From Streptomyces sp. DG1A-41 (lineage in GTDB: Bacteria; Actinomycetota; Actinomycetes; Streptomycetales; Streptomycetaceae), in the NCBI RefSeq assembly GCF_037055355.1, contig NZ_CP146350.1:5913001-5977000 (forward strand): a stretch of DNA of 64,000 nt, written 5' to 3'. The notes under the pieces were generated by a model. That model did no database searches, had not been told where the DNA came from, and saw nothing but the letters and a program-made list of their open reading frames with translations. Of this stretch, positions 26,564-36,464 are shown piece by piece. The position numbers and the translations under genes were made by a program. Numbering within the stretch: the first letter of the stretch is position 1; every line of letters starts with the position of its first letter.

Positions 26564-27250
26564 GTGGACCTTCAGAAGCAGACCGCGCCCGCCGTCTCCG
26601 AGCTCCGCGCCTCCGACGCCGAGCGCGACCGCATCGCCGACATCCTGCACGACGCCCTCGCCGAGGGCCGTCTCACCGCGGACGAGCACGCCGAGCGCGT
26701 CGAGGGGGTGCTGCGCGCCAAGACGGTCGGCGAACTGGACGTCTTCATACGGGATCTGCCCGCCGCCCACCGCCAGGGCCCCGGCCCGTCACCGGCCCCG
26801 GCCCCGTACCGCCCCACGGCCGGCGCCATCCCGATCGACCCGGACGACAACGTGGTCGCGATCTTCAGCAGCGCCGTCCGCAAGGGCCGCTGGCGCGCGG
26901 GCCGCCGTATCCACGCGTACGCGATCTTCGGCAGTGTCGAGATAGACCTCAGCGAGGCGCTCTTCGATCACCAGCAGGTCGTGATCAAGTCGTTCTCGAT
27001 CTTCGGCAGCGTCGAGATCCGGGTTCCGGAGAACGTGTCGCTGCGCGGCATGGGCGGCGGCGTGCTCGGCAGCTTCGAGGTGGACACGCTCGACTCGGGC
27101 GAACCGGAGGCCCCCATCGTCTATGTCGACGGCTGGGCCGTCCTGGGCAGCGTCGAGGCGCGGCCCCGGCGCGGCAAGGTCGTCGCGGACATCCTCGACC
27201 GGGTGCGGCGCAAGGCTGACAAGGGTTTGCGCAGACACCTGAACCATTGA
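26564..27250 (+). CDS. DUF1707 protein with LiaF-like C-terminus
   Basis: A 228-residue protein of unknown function typical of actinobacteria. Residues about 12-67 form the DUF1707 domain (LRASDAERDRIADILHDALA, then GRLTADEHAERVEG and KTVGELDVFIRDLP). The C-terminal half (about 95-210) is a beta-helix-like LiaF/DUF2154 region with three repeats of the motif IFGSVEI or VLGSVEA. No membrane segment is seen. GTG 26564 is preferred because the protein then starts just before the domain; no ribosome site precedes it, which suggests leaderless translation. An upstream GTG at 26528 would add 12 residues. WblI follows on the same strand. Confidence 0.85.
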   Translation: MDLQKQTAPAVSELRASDAERDRIADILHDALAEGRLTADEHAERVEGVLRAKTVGELDVFIRDLPAAHRQGPGPSPAPAPYRPTAGAIPIDPDDNVVAIFSSAVRKGRWRAGRRIHAYAIFGSVEIDLSEALFDHQQVVIKSFSIFGSVEIRVPENVSLRGMGGGVLGSFEVDTLDSGEPEAPIVYVDGWAVLGSVEARPRRGKVVADILDRVRRKADKGLRRHLNH

Positions 27251-27423
27251 CAGTCGCGAATCCGCCGGGACCGGAGCGAATCGGTCCACCGGTCACGCCG
27301 CTCCACGGAGCCCGAAAACGGGGGCGAAACCAGCGCTTCGGAACTCAGTGCATAGGCGCGCGCACAGCGGGTAGGCCTTGCTGCATCGTCTCTCGCTCGC
27401 GAAGCCGTCGTCAGGAGTAGACC

Positions 27424-27798
27424 GTGCTGCAACCGCCGCATTCGTCCCTGGTAGCTGCCGTTCCGGCCCCGCGGGTGCCAGCGCGAGACAGGGACCAAGA
27501 CGCCCCGTGGCACACCGAGGCGGTGTGCCGGCGTGACGAGGCGGGGCTGTTCTTCGCCCCCTCCAAGGAGCCCACCGCCGCCCGGCTGTCCCGGGAGGAG
27601 GCGGCGAAACGGGTCTGTGCGCGCTGCCCGGTGATGGTCGAATGCCGCGAGCACGCCCTCCTCCAGCCCGAGCCCTACGGCGTCTGGGGCGGCCTCACCG
27701 CCGCCGAGCGCCGCGTGGTCCTGGCCCGACGCCGCCGCCGCGACCTGGAGCTGAAGAAAGCGGCCCGTCCGGCGAGCACGATAGCCGCGGCGGGCTGA
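27424..27798 (+). CDS. wblI: WhiB-like iron-sulfur transcription factor, WblI type
   Basis: A 124-residue Wbl protein. Four cysteines that bind a [4Fe-4S] cluster are at 35, 65, 68 and 74 (EAVC, VCARC and VEC), followed by the beta-turn GVWGG at 86-90 and a basic tail (RRRRRDLELKK) that contacts DNA with the primary sigma factor. Its place directly before glpX (convergent) matches wblI of other streptomycetes, which supports the subfamily name. GTG 27424 follows GGAG at about 27414. A terminator shared with the opposing glpX gene lies at 27816. Confidence 0.88.
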   Translation: MLQPPHSSLVAAVPAPRVPARDRDQDAPWHTEAVCRRDEAGLFFAPSKEPTAARLSREEAAKRVCARCPVMVECREHALLQPEPYGVWGGLTAAERRVVLARRRRRDLELKKAARPASTIAAAG

Positions 27799-27815
27799 CC
27801 GGCACGCACGACGAA

Positions 27816-27848
27816 AAGGGCGCCCCCACCGCACCGGGGGCGCCCTTT
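27816..27848. terminator. terminator between wblI and glpX
   Basis: AAAGGGCGCCCCC pairs with GGGGGCGCCCTTT around a seven-base loop, 18 bases after the wblI stop; on both sides the stem ends in A/T, so it can work in both directions. Confidence 0.8.
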
Positions 27849-27952
27849 CGTCGCGGGCGAGCCGCCCAAGCCAGGGGCGCGGGGAACTGCGCGATCAACC
27901 ACAACCGACCCGCACTCGCCGGTGATCCGCAGTCCCCACCCCTTGGGCGGCG

Positions 27953-28987
27953 CTACTTCCCTTTGTCGAAGTCGATCGCGCTGTAGGCCCGCAGCTTGCT
28001 CAGCCGATGCTCGGAATCGATCCGACGAACCGTGCCCGAACGGGACCGCATGACAATGGAGTCGGTCGTAGCGGTCTCCGCCCGGTACCGAACACCCCGC
28101 AGCAGCTCCCCGTCGGTGATCCCGGTCGCCACGAAGAACACGTTCTCCCCGGTGACCAGATCCTCCGTCGTCAGCACCCGGTCGAGATCATGCCCCGCGT
28201 CGACCGCCCGCTGCCGCTCCTCGTCGTCCTTGGGCCACAGCTTGCCCTGGATCGTGCCGCCCAGGCACTTCACCGCACAGGCCGAGATGATGCCCTCCGG
28301 CGTACCGCCGATGCCGAGCAGCAGATCGACGCCCGTGCCCTCGCGCAGCGCCAGGATCGAGCCGGCCACATCGCCGTCGGAGATCAGCTTGATCCGCGCA
28401 CCGGTGTCCCGGATCTCCTTGATGATGCCCTCGTGCCGCGGCCGGTCCAGGATCACCACCGTCACGTCCTCGGGCGCGGACCGCTTGGCCTTGGCGACCC
28501 GTCGGATGTTCACCGACACCGGCGCGTTGATGTCGACGAAGTCGGCCGCGTCGGGCCCGGTGACGAGCTTGTCCATGTAGAAGACGGCGGACGGGTCGAA
28601 CATGGACCCGCGCTCGGCGGCGGCCAGCACCGCGATCGCGTTCGTCATGCCCTTCGCGGTCAGCGTGGTGCCGTCGATCGGGTCGACGGCGATGTCGCAC
28701 TCGGGCCCGGTCCCGTCGCCCACGCGCTCCCCGTTGAACAGCATCGGGGCCTCGTCCTTCTCGCCCTCGCCGATGACGACGACGCCGTTCATCGAGACGG
28801 TGGAGACGAGGGTCCGCATGGCACGCACCGCGGCACCGTCGGCGCCGTTCTTGTCGCCCCGCCCGACCCAACGGCCCGCGGCCATCGCCGCTGCCTCGGT
28901 CACCCGGACCAGCTCCAGGGCGAGGTTGCGGTCGGGGGCCTCGGAGGGCACATCGAGTTCGGACGGCAAGTGATGATTCTCGGTCAT
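27953..28987 (-). CDS. glpX: class II fructose-1,6-bisphosphatase
   Basis: Hydrolyses fructose-1,6-bisphosphate to fructose-6-phosphate, the gluconeogenic step; in actinobacteria the GlpX type is usually the essential FBPase. The 344-residue product has the Li-sensitive phosphatase motif DPIDGTT (about 99-105), the metal-binding [13 protein letters not shown], and [20 protein letters not shown] 28987 ([12 protein letters not shown]) follows AAAGGTGCG. Divergent from the DUF4245 gene, with a 127-base promoter region between. Confidence 0.95.
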   Translation of the reverse strand: MTENHHLPSELDVPSEAPDRNLALELVRVTEAAAMAAGRWVGRGDKNGADGAAVRAMRTLVSTVSMNGVVVIGEGEKDEAPMLFNGERVGDGTGPECDIAVDPIDGTTLTAKGMTNAIAVLAAAERGSMFDPSAVFYMDKLVTGPDAADFVDINAPVSVNIRRVAKAKRSAPEDVTVVILDRPRHEGIIKEIRDTGARIKLISDGDVAGSILALREGTGVDLLLGIGGTPEGIISACAVKCLGGTIQGKLWPKDDEERQRAVDAGHDLDRVLTTEDLVTGENVFFVATGITDGELLRGVRYRAETATTDSIVMRSRSGTVRRIDSEHRLSKLRAYSAIDFDKGK

Positions 28988-29114
28988 CGGAGCGCACCTT
29001 TCTGTACGACGACGGCCGGATGAGGGTGTTGTTGCCCGACTCTATCGCCGAGCCCGCAAAATGAGCAGGGGCCCCCACGGATGAGCGCACCGGAGACCTG
29101 CGACGATAGGGGGC

Positions 29115-29639
29115 GTGGCAGGCACGAACGGCAAGCAGAAGACGGCGCGGGACATGATCCTCTCCATGGGAGTCATCGTCCTGGTGGCGGGCGTCATATA
29201 CCTCTTCATCCCGCACGACGACAGCGCGCCCGACATCAAGCGCGTCGACTACCGCGTCGAGCTGCTCACGGCACGCCGCGCCGCCTCGTACCCCGTGGCC
29301 GCGCCCCAAGGACTGCCCGACACATGGAAGGCCACCTCCGTCCGCTTCCAGGGCGACGAGTTCGACGCCTGGCACCTCGGCTTCCACGATCCCGAGGGGG
29401 AGTACGTGGCCGTCGAGCAGTCCACTCAGCGGCGTCCCGTCTTCGTCGACGAGGCGACCCAGGGCGCGCGGGAGACCGGGAAGACCGAGAAGATCGACGG
29501 CCGGACCTGGACCCGCTACGAGGGCGGCCGGTACGACGCGCTGGTCCTCGAGGGCACCAAGGGCTCGACGACGGTCGTGACGGGCACCGCGTCGTTCGCG
29601 CAGCTGACCAAGATGGCGGACGCGCTGAAAACGGAGTGA
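29115..29639 (+). CDS. DUF4245 membrane-anchored protein
   Basis: A 174-residue protein of the actinobacterial DUF4245 family. One helix near the N-terminus (about 14-32: MILSMGVIVLVAGVIYLFIP) anchors a domain predicted outside the membrane (about 45-174), with the family segment GLPDTWKATSVRFQ and DAWHLGFHDPEGEYVAVEQS. The function is unknown. GTG 29115 follows AGGGGGC. It is divergent from glpX, a neighbourhood conserved in the group. Confidence 0.85.
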   Translation: MAGTNGKQKTARDMILSMGVIVLVAGVIYLFIPHDDSAPDIKRVDYRVELLTARRAASYPVAAPQGLPDTWKATSVRFQGDEFDAWHLGFHDPEGEYVAVEQSTQRRPVFVDEATQGARETGKTEKIDGRTWTRYEGGRYDALVLEGTKGSTTVVTGTASFAQLTKMADALKTE

Positions 29640-29677
29640 GACCCCGTACGCACGGAGTGAGACCCGTACACATGGAG

Positions 29678-29705
29678 AAGGCCCCCGGTGTGTGCCGGGG
29701 GCCTT
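29678..29705. terminator. terminator between DUF4245 gene and nitroreductase
   Basis: AAGGCCCCCGG and CCGGGGGCCTT form an 11-bp stem with a six-base loop, followed by TTCG; it separates convergent genes. Confidence 0.75.
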
Positions 29706-29725
29706 TCGTTTCCGTCGTCCGTCGG

Positions 29726-30316
29726 TCAGACGGTCGTGACGACCTGGTCGAACTCCAGACGCGGGGAGCGCGGGTACCAGGCGTCCGGGCCCGGCCGGCC
29801 GATGTTGACGACCATCAGCGGGGTGTGGTCGCCATCCAGGAACTCCTTGCGCACACCCTCGAAGTCGAAGCCGGTCATCGGGCCGGCGGCGAGACCGGCG
29901 GCGCGGACGCCGACGATGAAGTACGCGGCCTGGAGGGCGGCGTTCAGCGTCGCGGCGTTCTCGCGGACCGGGCGCTCGGCGAAGAAGAGGTCCTTCACCT
30001 GCGGCATGGCCGGGAACAGGTGCGGCAGCTCCTCGTGGAACTCGTTGTCCGCGGAGAGGATCGCGACCAGCGGGGCGGCGGCGGTCTTGGGCTGGTTGCC
30101 CTCGGCCATGTGCCGCACCAGGCGCTCGCGGGCCTCGGGGGAGCGGACCAGGGTGATGCGCAGCGGGGTCTGGTTGAAGGCGGTCGGGCCGTACTTGACC
30201 AGGTCGTAGATCGCCTGCACCTGCTCGTCGGTCACCGGCTCGTCGGTGAAGGTGTTGGCGGTGCGGGCCTCGCGGAACAGCAGGTCCTGCGCGGCGGGAT
30301 CAAGGACGAGAGTCAT
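29726..30316 (-). CDS. malonic semialdehyde reductase-like nitroreductase (RutE type)
   Basis: A 196-residue FMN-dependent reductase of the nitroreductase superfamily, closest in pattern to RutE/HadB malonic semialdehyde reductases. Visible are REARTANTFTDEPVTDEQV, the substrate/FMN stretch YGPTAFNQTPLRITLVRS and AAGLAAGPMTGFDFEGV. The frame is open upstream to 30385, but ATG 30316 (MTLVLDPAAQDLLFREART) matches the family and follows AGAAGG. A role in pyrimidine or beta-alanine catabolism is not supported by neighbours; a general flavin reductase is as likely. Confidence 0.85.
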   Translation of the reverse strand: MTLVLDPAAQDLLFREARTANTFTDEPVTDEQVQAIYDLVKYGPTAFNQTPLRITLVRSPEARERLVRHMAEGNQPKTAAAPLVAILSADNEFHEELPHLFPAMPQVKDLFFAERPVRENAATLNAALQAAYFIVGVRAAGLAAGPMTGFDFEGVRKEFLDGDHTPLMVVNIGRPGPDAWYPRSPRLEFDQVVTTV

Positions 30317-30437
30317 GGATGAACCTTCTGAACCTTCTCGAGCGGGTACGTCTGATGTCTCCGACCGTACGCGAGTGAAGTTCAACGTTCAATCAAATCC
30401 GGAACGTCGTGTCTCACCTCACAGTGAGCCGTTCGTG

Positions 30438-30683
30438 CTACTCCGCGTCCGCCTCGTCCGCGGTCTCCTCCGCCAGCGCCGCGTCCAGCCGCGCCCGCGC
30501 CCCGTCCAGCCAGCGCCGGCACACCTTGGCCAGCTCCTCGCCGCGCTCCCAGAGCGCGAGGGACTCCTCCAGCGTCGTACCGCCCGCCTCCAGACGGCGG
30601 ACGACCTCGATCAGCTCATCCCGCGCCTGCTCGTACCCGAGCGCCTCGGTCATGCCCGGTGTCTCATCAACCTCGCTGGTCAT
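30438..30683 (-). CDS. xseB: exodeoxyribonuclease VII small subunit
   Basis: Small helical subunit of exonuclease VII, which degrades single-stranded DNA into oligonucleotides during repair. The 81-residue protein has the family core [20 protein letters not shown] followed by [20 protein letters not shown]. It begins nine bases after the xseA stop, so the two subunits are made from one transcript. The acidic tail ([10 protein letters not shown]) is typical. Confidence 0.94.
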   Translation of the reverse strand: MTSEVDETPGMTEALGYEQARDELIEVVRRLEAGGTTLEESLALWERGEELAKVCRRWLDGARARLDAALAEETADEADAE

Positions 30684-30692
30684 CCACCCACC

Positions 30693-31901
30693 CTATGTGT
30701 CCACTCGTACGGAGAACTCACCCTCGGAGACCCGCGCGCGCAGGGCCTCGCCGGCCGCCACCTCGCCGGGGTCGCGGACGGCGTGCCCGTCCGCCTTCTG
30801 GAGCACGGCGTACCCGCGCTTCAGGGTCGCGGCGGGGGAGAGGGCCACCACGCGCGCGTGCGTGTGCGACAGCTCCGAGTCGGCCCGGTCGAGCTGGTGC
30901 CGCAGACAGCGCCGGCCCCGGTCGAGCAGGTCCGCCACATGGTCGGCGCGCTCGTCGATCATCCGGTGCGGATCCTCTATCGACGGCCGCGCGAGCGCGT
31001 GGGCCAGCCCGCGCTCCTCCCGCTCCACCAGCGCCGCCACGCACCGCCGCGCCCGGTCCCGCAGCAGCCGCACCCGCTCGTACTCCTCGCCGACGTCCGG
31101 CACGACCTTCTTCGCGGCGTCGGTCGGGGTGGAGGCGCGCACGTCGGCGACGTGGTCGAGGAGCGGATTGTCGGGCTCGTGCCCGATCGCGGACACCACG
31201 GGCGTACGGCACTCGGCGACCGTCCGGATCAACTGCTCGTCGGAGAACGGCAGCAGGTCCTCCACGCTGCCGCCACCGCGCGCGACGATGATCACGTCCA
31301 CGTCCTCGATCGCGTCCAGCTCCTTCACGGCCTGCACGACCTGCGGCACGGCGTGCACGCCCTGCACGGCGACGTTGCGCACCTCGAAGCGCACGGCGGG
31401 CCAGCGGTGCCGGGCGTTCTCCAGCACGTCCCGCTCGGCGGCCGAGGCCCGTCCGCAGACCAGCCCGACGAGCTGCGGCAGGAAGGGCAGCGGCTTCTTG
31501 CGCTCCGGCGCGAACAGCCCCTCGCGCGTGAGGGCCTTCTTCAACTGCTCCAGCCGCGCCAGCAGCTCGCCGACCCCGACGGGCCTTATCTCGGCGGCCC
31601 GCAGCGACAGCTGCCCACGCGGGGCGTACCACTCGGGCTTCGCCAGGACGACGACCCGGGCGCCCTCGCTCACCACGTCCGCGACGGCGTCGAACACCTG
31701 CCGGTAGCAGGTGACGCTGACGGAGACGTCGTATGAGGGATCCCGCAGCGTCAGGAACACCACACCGGCGCCCGGCCGCCGCGACAACTGCGTGATCTGC
31801 CCCTCGACCCACACCGCACCGAGCCGGTCGATCCACCCCCCGATGAGCCGCGACACCTCACCGACGGGGAGCGGGGATTCCGGAGACGTGTTCACAGCCA
31901 T
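30693..31901 (-). CDS. xseA: exodeoxyribonuclease VII large subunit
   Basis: Catalytic subunit of exonuclease VII, 402 residues. It has the N-terminal OB fold (about 10-110: [35 protein letters not shown]), the catalytic core with [19 protein letters not shown] and [20 protein letters not shown], then [17 protein letters not shown], and a coiled-coil C-terminus. ATG 31901 ([17 protein letters not shown]) is the usual start; the frame stays open to 32027 by chance. It is divergent from ispH. Confidence 0.95.
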   Translation of the reverse strand: MAVNTSPESPLPVGEVSRLIGGWIDRLGAVWVEGQITQLSRRPGAGVVFLTLRDPSYDVSVSVTCYRQVFDAVADVVSEGARVVVLAKPEWYAPRGQLSLRAAEIRPVGVGELLARLEQLKKALTREGLFAPERKKPLPFLPQLVGLVCGRASAAERDVLENARHRWPAVRFEVRNVAVQGVHAVPQVVQAVKELDAIEDVDVIIVARGGGSVEDLLPFSDEQLIRTVAECRTPVVSAIGHEPDNPLLDHVADVRASTPTDAAKKVVPDVGEEYERVRLLRDRARRCVAALVEREERGLAHALARPSIEDPHRMIDERADHVADLLDRGRRCLRHQLDRADSELSHTHARVVALSPAATLKRGYAVLQKADGHAVRDPGEVAAGEALRARVSEGEFSVRVDT

Positions 31902-32068
31902 GTCCGCGAGAGTAGTGGCCACCGCTGACAACGCGGCCCACCCGCCCGGCGACGCGGGGTCCCGGCGCCTTCGCAACCCGTCACTCACATCGCGCCCTGT
32001 CAGTCTTCCCGGGGACTCCACACGCACGCGATCTTCGACCCGCCGAACCCGGCCTTACGATGGGACGC

Positions 32069-33085
32069 ATGTCTGCTTCGCCTGGCCGCCGTGTCCTGCT
32101 CGCCGCCCCCCGTGGCTACTGCGCGGGTGTGGACCGCGCCGTGATCGCCGTCGAGAAAGCGCTGGAGCAGTACGGCGCTCCTGTCTACGTCCGGCACGAG
32201 ATCGTCCACAACAAGTACGTCGTGCAGACCCTGGAGAAGAAGGGCGCCATCTTCGTCGAGCGGACGGAGGAGGTGCCCCCGGGGAACATCGTCATGTTCT
32301 CGGCGCACGGCGTGGCCCCCGTCGTCCACGAGGAGGCCGAGCGCGGCCGCCTCGCCACCATCGACGCCACCTGCCCGCTGGTCACCAAGGTCCACAAGGA
32401 AGCCGTCCGCTTCGCGAGCGAGGACTACGACATCCTCCTGATCGGCCACGAGGGCCACGAGGAGGTCATCGGCACCTCCGGCGAGGCCCCCGACCACATC
32501 CAGCTCGTCGACGGGCCGGGCGATGTGCAGAAGGTCGAGGTCCGCGACCCGTCCAAGGTCGTCTGGCTCTCCCAGACCACGCTGTCCGTCGACGAGACCA
32601 TGGAGACCGTCGACGCCCTGAAGGAGAAGTTCCCGCAGCTCATCTCCCCGCCCAGCGACGACATCTGCTACGCCACGCAGAACCGCCAGCTGGCCGTGAA
32701 GCAGATGGGCGCCGAGTCGGACCTGGTCATCGTGGTCGGCTCCCGCAACTCCTCCAACTCCAAGCGGCTCGTGGAGGTCGCCAAGATCGCGGGAGCGCGC
32801 GCGGCGTACCTCGTGGACTTCGCCGACGAGATCGACGAGGCCTGGCTGGAGGGTGTCTCCACGGTCGGTGTGACCTCGGGCGCCTCCGTCCCGGAGGTCC
32901 TGGTCGAGCAGGTCCTGGAGTGGCTCTCCCGGCACGGCTTCGAGGACGTCGAGATCGTCAAGGCGGCCGAGGAGTCCATCACCTTCTCGCTGCCCAAGGA
33001 GTTGCGCCGCGACCTGCGCGAGGAGGCGGCGGCGCTGGTCGCCGAGCGCCGCGGCGCCGGAACCGGTGAGGATTCCGGGGAGTGA
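32069..33085 (+). CDS. ispH: 4-hydroxy-3-methylbut-2-enyl diphosphate reductase
   Basis: Last step of the MEP pathway, making IPP and DMAPP. The 338-residue protein has the three Cys that bind the iron-sulfur cluster: C18 (RGYCAGV), C102 (ATCPLV) and C200 (DICYAT); conserved HGV and GHEGHEE motifs are also present, as is the TSGASVPE loop. ATG 32069 ([17 protein letters not shown]) agrees with the family start; ATG 32060 would add three residues. It supplies precursors for uppS at the other end of the window. Divergent from xseA and followed by ppgK. Confidence 0.95.
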   Translation: MSASPGRRVLLAAPRGYCAGVDRAVIAVEKALEQYGAPVYVRHEIVHNKYVVQTLEKKGAIFVERTEEVPPGNIVMFSAHGVAPVVHEEAERGRLATIDATCPLVTKVHKEAVRFASEDYDILLIGHEGHEEVIGTSGEAPDHIQLVDGPGDVQKVEVRDPSKVVWLSQTTLSVDETMETVDALKEKFPQLISPPSDDICYATQNRQLAVKQMGAESDLVIVVGSRNSSNSKRLVEVAKIAGARAAYLVDFADEIDEAWLEGVSTVGVTSGASVPEVLVEQVLEWLSRHGFEDVEIVKAAEESITFSLPKELRRDLREEAAALVAERRGAGTGEDSGE

Positions 33086-33154
33086 TCGGGGAGCCGCTGG
33101 GCGGGGATCGCCCTCCGGCCGGTGACTGTCAGTCCCTCGTCGTAACGTAGGGCC

Positions 33155-33901
33155 ATGCACATCTTCGGCGTGGACATCGGCGGTTCCGGGATCAAGGGTG
33201 CCCCGGTGGACCTGGACAAGGGCGACCTGGCGCAGGAGCGCCACAAGGTCCTCACCCCGCAGCCGGCCACGCCCGACGGGGTGGCCGACGGCGTCAAGCA
33301 GGTCGTCGACCACTTCGGCTGGACGGGCCCGGTCGGGGTCACGTTCCCGGGCGTGGTCACCGACGGAGCCACGATCCGGACAGCGGCGAACGTCGACGAC
33401 AGCTGGATCGACACCGACGCGCGCGTGCTGCTCGGCGAGCGGCTGGGCGGACTGCCGGTGACGGTGGTGAACGACGCGGACGCGGCGGGCGTCGCCGAGA
33501 TGCACTTCGGCGCCGGCCGCGGCCGCCGGGGCACGGTGATCGTGCTCACGTTCGGCACGGGCATCGGCAGCGCGGTCTTCGCCGACGGCGTGCTGGTCCC
33601 CAACACCGAGCTGGGCCACCTGGAGCTCGACGGGCACGACGCGGAGAAGCGGGCCTCCAGCAAGGCCCGGGAGGACCACGACATGACGTGGGAGTACTGG
33701 GCGGTGCACCGCGTGCGCAAGTACCTCGCACACGTCGAGATGCTGTTCGCGCCCGACCTGTTCATCATCGGCGGTGGTGTCAGCCGCAAGTCACAGAAGT
33801 TCCTGCCCCACATCGAGGGCATCAAGGCGGAGATCGTCCCGGCGCAGTTGCAGAACAACGCGGGGATCGTGGGGGCGGCGATGCGGGCGGCGGGACACTA
33901 G
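33155..33901 (+). CDS. ppgK: polyphosphate glucokinase
   Basis: Phosphorylates glucose using polyphosphate or ATP. The 248-residue protein is of the ROK superfamily in the form typical for actinobacterial PpgK: phosphate 1 motif FGVDIGGSGIKGA, catalytic Asp in VVNDADAAGVAEM, phosphate 2 motif LTFGTGIGSAVFADG, and the PpgK-specific RASSKAREDHDMTW segment. Its stop lies 25 bases from the end of the opposing DUF6542 gene. ATG 33155 has a weak ribosome site. Confidence 0.94.
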   Translation: MHIFGVDIGGSGIKGAPVDLDKGDLAQERHKVLTPQPATPDGVADGVKQVVDHFGWTGPVGVTFPGVVTDGATIRTAANVDDSWIDTDARVLLGERLGGLPVTVVNDADAAGVAEMHFGAGRGRRGTVIVLTFGTGIGSAVFADGVLVPNTELGHLELDGHDAEKRASSKAREDHDMTWEYWAVHRVRKYLAHVEMLFAPDLFIIGGGVSRKSQKFLPHIEGIKAEIVPAQLQNNAGIVGAAMRAAGH

Positions 33902-33926
33902 GCACCGGCGTTCGGCACCCCGGCTG

Positions 33927-34513
33927 TCACGTCGGCGGACGCGTCCCGGCCGCGGCCCGTCGCCGGTGCACCAGCCGCATCCGCCGGGCGATCACGATCA
34001 CCCCGGCGATGAGCGTGCCGCCGTACAGCCACCCGGCCTGTGTGGCGAGCGCCGTCACCAGCCCCATCAGCTTGCCGCCGGTCCCACCGTCGCCGTCCGC
34101 CACCGGCAGCAGCCCAACGGCGAACGCGATCGGCACCACGACGGGCGCGGTCATCAGATCCCCGCGGCGCACCCAGACGGCGGTGAGCACGCACACCGGC
34201 AGGAACAGCACCCCGTACGCCGTAAGTGACGCCCCGAACAGCACCGCGCAGAGCCCGCCGAGCAGGAACATCACGAGCGCGCAGAACAACCCGCTGCCCA
34301 GACCGGTCAGCCGGGGGTTCGGCAGCCTCGCCGCGGCGGGTGCCGGCGCGGGGCCGGCCGCCGTACCGCCGCGGGCCGGCGTTGCGGTCCGGGCTGCCGG
34401 ACCGCTCGCACCGCCCCGCCGCTCGCTCCCCGTCCCGCCTGCGGCGGCAGGGACGATCTCGGCCGGTCACGTCGCGGTCCGTACTGGGCAGGTCGCGTCC
34501 TGTATTGCTCCAC
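33927..34513 (-). CDS. DUF6542-like membrane protein, probable frameshift in linker
   Basis: A small integral membrane protein with at least four helices at the C-terminus (LFCALVMFLLGGLCAVLFGA, SLTAYGVLFLPVCVLTAVWV, then TAPVVVPIAFAVGLLPVA and the WLYGGTLIAGVIVIARR helix). The start GTG 34513 (MEQYRTRPAQYGPRRDRP) opens a Pro/Arg-rich disordered N-terminus in one frame, but the membrane part is in another, whose upstream reading (TAAGPAPAPAAARLPNPRLT) has no start codon back to a stop. A one-base indel between about 34400 and 34460, in the low-complexity linker, would restore one protein of about 195 residues. If real, only the TTG at 34289 could start the membrane part. Confidence 0.7.
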
Positions 34514-34683
34514 TGCACCAACTTAGGTCGTTCAATATGCCGAATAGCCCTTCAGACACGCCGTGGGCCGAGGCTTGGCCAAGCGTTCGATAGGCCGCCA
34601 GGGTGGTTTCGGGTACGCCGTAGACTGGTGGATCGGCCGGTCCCCTGGCCCCCTGGCCCTCTCCACTCACGGGAAGTCGCAAC

Positions 34684-35772
<1,089 letters not shown>

Positions 35773-35822
35773 CGGATGGCGTAGCAGGGTTGGGTTGATC
35801 TCATAAACCCGCAGCTCGGATC

Positions 35823-35848
35823 GGGTCTGTCTCTTCGGAGGCAGGCCC
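35823..35848 (+). terminator. terminator with UUCG tetraloop after ychF
   Basis: GGGTCTGTCTC and GAGGCAGGCCC pair over 11 positions (two G-U) around the very stable loop TTCG, followed by CTTCTTC; 51 bases after the stop. Confidence 0.75.
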
Positions 35849-35981
35849 CTTCTTCGTTTCCGTGCAGGACGAGATCAAGGCCGAACGCAACCCCGGCCCC
35901 GTTCGCGCCCTCTTCCCCGTCGAGGTGGGAAGCCCTCGTAAGTGAGCATTACGCACATGACTTTCTTCGGTCCGGGAATCC

Positions 35982-36212
35982 ATGGCTCTTCAGCGCGCGC
36001 AGATCGCCATCGTCGCCATCGGGTACGACGACGCCCCCCATGTGGCAGACGCGGTGCGCTCGGCGTTCGTCCGAGGAGCGGCGGTCCGTGAGGTGATCGC
36101 CGTCGACGACTGCTCGACGGACGGCAGCGGGACCTGCTGGAGCGGCTCGCCGCCGAGGATCCGCGTCTGAGGGTGATCCGGCGCCGAACCAACTGGTCGA
36201 TGACGGCACGCC
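35982..36212 (+). pseudogene. 5' stub of a family 2 glycosyltransferase
   Basis: ATG 35982 opens MALQRAQIAIVAIGYDDAPH and VREVIAVDDCSTDGSG, the GT2 nucleotide-sugar binding start with the DDxS motif. One base later the frame must shift to continue as DLLERLAAEDPRLRVIRRRT, after which similarity stops. So a shift near 36132 and loss of everything beyond about 75 residues are both visible; intact relatives are large wall-polymer (teichoic-acid type) transferases. The stub lies at the border between core genes and the accessory block. Nothing recognisable lies from 36213 to 36464. Confidence 0.75.
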
Positions 36213-36464
36213 GGGTGTAGAGGTCGGGGCGCCGGGCACGGCCGTGGACAGCCTGGCCTCATCGTTGTCAACGATCAGGACGACGGACATGGCGGGTCGT
36301 TGCTCCCCGTCCCCCTTCACCCCATTCATCCCTTCTTCCACCCTCTGGAGGTGATCACGCGCTTGAGGGTCGCTCGGGTAGAAGGGTCGCTTGGGTAGAT
36401 GCCGATGACGGCGGGCGGGTTCCTTCACGGAACCGGCCCGGCACGTCCTGGCCCTGCCCTCACC

